From positions 2,609,001 to 2,673,000 of the forward strand of contig CM055318.2 of the NCBI GenBank assembly GCA_029255685.2: 64,000 bases of DNA, in the 5' to 3' direction. Within the stretch, counting starts at the first letter, position 1. Every line of letters begins with the position of its first letter. The notes under the pieces were generated by a model. It did no database searches and was not told where the DNA came from. It was given only the letters and a program-made list of their open reading frames with translations. The position numbers and the translations under genes were made by a program. Origin of the DNA: Silene conica. Taxonomy: Eukaryota; Streptophyta; Magnoliopsida; Caryophyllales; Caryophyllaceae. This document shows positions 59,349 to 64,000 of this stretch, in pieces.

Positions 59349-59655
59349 TGCAAATCTACCGCAACTCTCCTCCTTTATCATGGCTTGAATGTGGTCTTAA
59401 AGACCACAAATCGAAGTTCAATCATCAAAGCATCTTCGACTGACTAGGGATGGATCGGAATTGATTCAATATTGTAAGTTATCGTATATTTATTCATGAG
59501 ATAATATGGAAATGGTTTCTGAATAATACCGCAACCCTCCTCCTTTATCCGACCTCAAAATGAGGTCTTAAAGACTACAAATCGAAGTCCATCAAAACAT
59601 CTACGACCGACTACGGGCGAAATCGATTCAATATTGTAATTTTACATCTAGGGTT
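59349..59655. repeat. Tandem duplication of an about 125 bp motif
   Basis: Two copies (about 59350-59478 and 59525-59640) share ACCGCAA then CTCCTCCTTTATC, GAGGTCTTAAAGAC-type words, ACAAATCGAAG and GAAATTGATTCAATATTGTAA-type words. The pair is about 80% identical by eye. In reverse it reads GATAAAGGAGGAG then TTGCGGTA, a word I associate with the leader of some plant non-LTR elements, but only loosely. No frame spans both copies. Confidence 0.5.
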
Positions 59656-60883
59656 TGAAAGTTGCTTTTTTCTTCCATCCATATTAAATTGTTAGATTAT
59701 TTAATTTGATTTTGTTTGTAATAAGTAGGTAGTTATATTATCAATTTTTATAAGACTGCCTTAATTTTATGTACTAATTTTATTGCAGTCTTTTATCATT
59801 TTAATGAATAAAATATAATAGTTCATGTATACTGATATATACTCCGTATGTGATAGATAATTCAAAATTAATTTATTCATAAATAATTAATCTGTTTATC
59901 TTTGATATTATTAATTAATTATATTCATCTAAAATTCTAAAAACTGACTCGTGAATTTCATGGATTATAACGGTTTTGTGTAAAACCGTTTCACAGTAAT
60001 AAAGTTGTTCAGTAAATTCAAATACAATCATATTATTGCGTAAAGTTAATTACTAAAAAATCCCATTTTACGATAATTTTTTTAAAACCGTGTTACAAAA
60101 CTATTTGTGTTAGTTAGACTAGTACGTTGTGGAATTAATGTTGGGTATCAATTTGTATGAAAGTTCTTGAAAATGTGACAATAAATGTTTTAATATCCAA
60201 AACAGTGAAAGACTGTTATATTATGGGAATGAATTGTTTCTATTTACACGAAATAAGTAAGAATATTTGTACTATTATTCATTTATTCTAAGGTTATATT
60301 CTTGTCATATTAATATAAATATAGTACAAATAATAAATTTCAGAATTATGAATTTATGATCAGATTGTTGTAGCTGTACATATTCCTAGGGTTACGTTGC
60401 ATAATTCTTATCATATTTGACCATATTTTGATTTGATTTCATACAATTTTGTTTTACTACAAAGTTTATATATCATGCATTTTGTCCTCTGATTAATCAG
60501 TCATTGAAATGTGTAACGAAACAACGTGACAAATTTATTTCACAGGAACTTGTTTCAAAGGTTTGTGTCTTCTTATGAATTTGATAAAAAATAATACGAT
60601 TAGTCGATTTATAATATAATGTGTTTTTATCGACCAATAATATCAGCCACCAATTTAACCAAAAGGTTAAGTTAATTGTTAGAGACTCGTATATATGTAC
60701 ACACTTGGACCTTGGTATTAATGGTTTGATTACGTAGGTGATAAACCGATAACAATTGTTATTATCAGGTCGCTTTTATACATTGTATGTGATTAAATTT
60801 TCATTGTTAGTAGTACATACGAAAGTATTTGTTTTAGCATGCTTCAATTTTATAAAGAACTTCTCAACAATAGATGCTTAACC
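59656..60883. other. AT-rich intergenic DNA
   Basis: Nothing recognisable in either strand. Confidence 0.4.
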
Positions 60884-61030
60884 TCTGTTCTTTTTGGCTT
60901 ATTTTCAACTCGTTTCAATTCAGCTTAACTCTGTTTTGTTCTATTCAGTTTAGCTCAGTTTAGTTTAGTTCAGTTCAGTTCAGTTCAGTTCATCAGCTTT
61001 AAAAAGCCTGAAAGAACAGGACTTTAGACT
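60884..61030. mobile_element. MITE with CTGTTCTTT inverted ends and a (CAGTT)n core
   Basis: CTCTGTTCTTTTTGGCTTAT at left mirrors AAAAGCCTGAAAGAACAGGAC at right. The core has CAGTTCAGTTCAGTTCAGTT, which may have slipped. A fragment of the same family lies at 3615-3685. Confidence 0.65.
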
Positions 61031-61211
61031 ACGTATGTAGCTTGGCTGAATAGTCGTACAACTTTTACTGTAAGTGAAATTAAAGCGGCTGATTTATACT
61101 TAATAATTAAGCTACGAGGTCAAATTACAATATCCCCGTTTATAAATAAAGCGACAATTGTGCTTACAATCTTTAGCATCAATTATATATATGCTTGATA
61201 AATTTAACTGC

Positions 61212-61312
61212 TGGTGGCGGAGACATAATTTTAAGTTAGAGCTTGGCGAAAATTTTCAGCAGGATAAAAGGAAGGCGATCGTCCCTGCTAGTCCCCTCGC
61301 TCCACCACTGGG
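61212..61312. mobile_element. Small hAT-like MITE
   Basis: TGGTGGCGGAGACA at left and GCTCCACCACTGG at right are inverted. It is about 100 bp with no resolved duplication. Confidence 0.4.
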
Positions 61313-61865
61313 ATCTATCATCCTTAATGTTAAACTATGGAGTATATTGTTATAGAAGATTGTACAAACTAAAGCACGCACTTGGGTTAATTTATCTCAA
61401 TTAGACAATTACGATATATTTTTTTTTAGCTCAATCGTTACTTCTCTTTGTACATACACATGTTCATACTTTTGCTTATGAAGATCGACAAAAGATGAAC
61501 CTACAATATATATACAATCCATCATTTTTCATAATAATACAATAACATCTCATGGTCTCGTACTCGTACAGTCGTATGAAATAGTTATATCGTGGGAATA
61601 TCGGTTACTTTGATTTGGGTTTTTAAAGAACCGTGTTTGATGAATGTACAAGATACAACATCCGTATAACACCCCGGTTCAAAACTTGGTTTAATTTGCA
61701 AGTTGTTATGCATGATAACTAGTTCGGCTTGTGTGCTTGGCTCAAAGAACAACATTGAAGATAACATGAATCATTTTCAATGCATTTAATCCATATTTAT
61801 GGGTTTATGGCGCACAATTAATAACTTTTCAAGAGGTTATCCACCTTAAAACTACTCAACAATAA

Positions 61866-62167
61866 AAACATCTTTAATGGACTTGTTTGTAAATTAAAAA
61901 AATTTCAAGTAATTAGCTTAATCATTGGAACATTTTTTTTTAAGTAGCTTAAAATGACCTGGAGCTAGTATGTAGGTCAAGTGACCCTACAATAAAAAAT
62001 CTACCAACTGAAATTACACACTTGAAAATATGTATAAAATCTAAGCCACAACACTTGTAGCTTACCATTGTGGTAGTTTCTAGCTTAAAAATGTTGTAAC
62101 TTAAAAATCCTAGTTAGCAAACGTAAGCTAGTAACAACTAGCTTAGTTACCATTATTGAAGATGCTC
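61866..62167. mobile_element. Tourist-like MITE, relative of 31817-32137
   Basis: The right end reversed reads GAGCATCTTCAATAATGG. The inside shares GTAGCTTA/TAAGCTAC words with 31817-32137. The left border is approximate. Confidence 0.55.
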
Positions 62168-62484
62168 ATCTCCGATTTGGTCTTAAAAACAAATTTAACC
62201 TTTCTTAGCTGGACTGGTCCGGTCCAAACCGTAACAATCTTTTGGCTAATGAGGTTGTCTAGTCTATAACTAATTATGGTCGGGTTTAGTTATGAATCAT
62301 AAACACTCCTACTTTTAACACAATTAAAGGTTGGCTCAAACATACAATATATAGTTAAACTAAAACAATCACTTTATCGGCTAATCAAAATGCCCATTAA
62401 AAAATACTCCGTATCAAATACCATCCCACCTAAGTATATAGGCACTTTTTTTTAATGCATTATACTATTTTTTTTAAAGCTACC

Positions 62485-62888
62485 TGTGAAGAAACCCGAA
62501 AGTCCCACATGTGAGGATTGTCCCACATTGATAAAAGAGGAGAAGAATTATCATAATATAAGGCAAGGGGTTACTCCCTCTATTGCCAATTGGTTTTAGA
62601 GTGGAACCCTCTTGGGTTTATAATGTGGACTCTTTCTCCTCCGTTCGGGTGTAGCCCAGACCCGTTGTTGAATTTGTAAATTGAAACTAGGATGAAGAAG
62701 ATCAATTCTGTAGAAACTGATGTTGATTTACAAACACAGTACAACTTGCTTAAATATACATCCATCAACTCTCCATCTACCCTCCTATACATTGCATCTC
62801 CCCTTCTCATAATCAGAAAAATCAACCACTAAATAAATACAAAGAATACAATGAATATGTATGAAGAAAACAATGAATGGTAATTCCA
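62485..62888 (-). repeat. 3' LTR of the copia element
   Basis: 404 bp, beginning TGTGAAG and ending TAATTCCA on the plus strand. The partner LTR is off-window. Confidence 0.8.
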
Positions 62889-64000
62889 ATACTCCCCCTC
62901 AAGTTGGAGCACGGGGAACTCCGAGACCCAACTTGAAAACCAAATGATCAAAAACGTCTCCTCCAAGCGGTTTTGTAAACAAATCTGCAATTTGTTCCGA
63001 ACTAGAAACATGCCGAGCATCAATTTCCTTGGACACTAGATGTTGGCGGAGAAAATGACAAGCTATTTCAATGTGTTTAGTACGATCATGGAAAACGGGA
63101 TTTTTAGAGATGTGTAAGGCTGCTTGATTATCACAAAACAAGATCATAGGTTGTGTATGAAAAATGCTCAAAGAGCTAAGGAAGGATTTTACCCATAGAA
63201 GCTCACTCGTAACGGCACCCATGGCCCTATATTCCGCTTCAGCCGTCGATAAAGCAACTGTGGGCTGTTTTTTCGTGCGCCACGAAATAGGTGACCCACC
63301 GAGTGATACATAAGACCCACTGAATGAACAGCGAGTAAGCGGACAAGATGCATAATCCGAGTCACAATACCCTTCAAGTTGGAAGCTAGGACTTGAATTT
63401 AACGTAATACCGCGACTTGGGTCCTTTTTGATGTACCGAACAACCCGTAAGGCTGCTTCCCAATGCTCAATTTTTGGTTCATTAACAAATTGGGATAAGA
63501 TATGAACGGAATAAACAAGATCCGGTCTTGTAATCGTCAAATACACCAAGCGTCCAACCAACCTCCTATACTTCATTATGTCTTTCAAAACCGGACCCTT
63601 TGCAAGACCCAAATTGTGACGAGTTTGCATAGGAGTATGGACCGGTTTTGCGGCTGCCAAGCCACTGTCTTCAATAATATGGAGAGCATACTTCCGTTGG
63701 TTGAGAAATAAACCTTGTGACCCATGTGCGATTTCAATACCTAGGAAATACTTGAGTTTGCCTAGGTTTTTAATACCGAATGTTGAGTCCAAGAAACGTT
63801 TAAAATTGTCACAAGCTACCCGATTATTGCCAACCACAACCATATCGTCGACATAAACCAACACCCCAATAAAAATGCCATCACGATTATAAGTGAATAA
63901 GGAGTAATCCGCCATAGATTGTACAAAACCATAATGTTTCATAGATACGGTAAGTTTAGCAAACCAATTACGGGAAGCTTGTTTTAACCCATAAATTGAT
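62485..64000 (-). mobile_element. Ty1/copia LTR retrotransposon, 3' part, runs off right edge
   Basis: The 3' LTR is 62485-62888 (TG...CA, 404 bp), preceded in element order by a purine tract (CTTGAGGGGGAGT, about 62890-62902). Further right, on the minus strand, is the end of pol: the reverse transcriptase with YVDDMVVVGNN and the RNase H with TRPDL, STAEAEYRAM and CDNQAALHISKNPVFHDRTK, ending with DLFTKPLGG. The visible pol part looks unbroken. Gag, integrase and the 5' LTR lie outside the window, so age cannot be estimated. Confidence 0.93.

Overview
The window is plant nuclear DNA, almost certainly from a eudicot and plausibly from Caryophyllales. Coding sequence is sparse, genes are split by GT-AG introns, and most of the rest is AT-rich DNA built from nested transposable elements. 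The Caryophyllales guess rests on the acyltransferases resembling carnation HCBT and on a Tat-lineage (Retand-like) Ty3/gypsy element. It is an inference, not a proof.

Layout. 1-3120: end of a CACTA DNA transposon on the minus strand, with TNP2 transposase and a subterminal repeat array, sitting beside an old LTR-like remnant (3121-3535). 3536-38000: a tandem triplication of one BAHD acyltransferase gene, at 5624-11730, 26574-29988 and 35355-37747, all on the plus strand. Each copy has three exons of exactly 409, 273 and 662 bp and encodes 447 aa. All three look intact and keep HYVGD and DFGWG. Their introns and flanks carry MITEs, SINEs, LINE pieces and a 2.5 kb Helitron. A young, nearly whole 10.2 kb Tat-type LTR retrotransposon (12715-22910, TSD GTAAT) separates copies 1 and 2. 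38000-46350: gene-poor DNA with local duplications and repeats, ending in a 944 bp Mutator-like element with 9 bp TSDs. 46921-48183: a single-exon, seven-bladed WD40 gene of the JINGUBANG type. 48184-62480: gene-poor DNA with several MITEs, a SINE and weak signs of a non-coding transcript on the minus strand. 62485-64000: the 3' part of a Ty1/copia element running off the right edge.

How it fits together. The three BAHD copies should make closely related cytosolic acyl-CoA-dependent acyltransferases. They lack the arginine used by true HCTs to hold shikimate, so the acceptor is probably something else, perhaps an amine or another alcohol. Copies 2 and 3 share a proximal promoter block. Copy 1 lacks it, and its TATA box is joined to a more distal module. 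Because the introns and flanks are paralogous, each insertion in one copy can be checked against empty sites in the others, which gives a relative insertion history. The WD40 gene is not visibly linked to the array in function.

I found no wholly new system. The best leads are the altered acceptor-site residues and promoter structure of the BAHD copies, the antisense gene of the young LTR element, the 9-bp-TSD MITE family present in at least eight copies, and the small Mutator-like element that carries a first-exon-like sequence. All identities and percentages are by-eye readings; no search was run.
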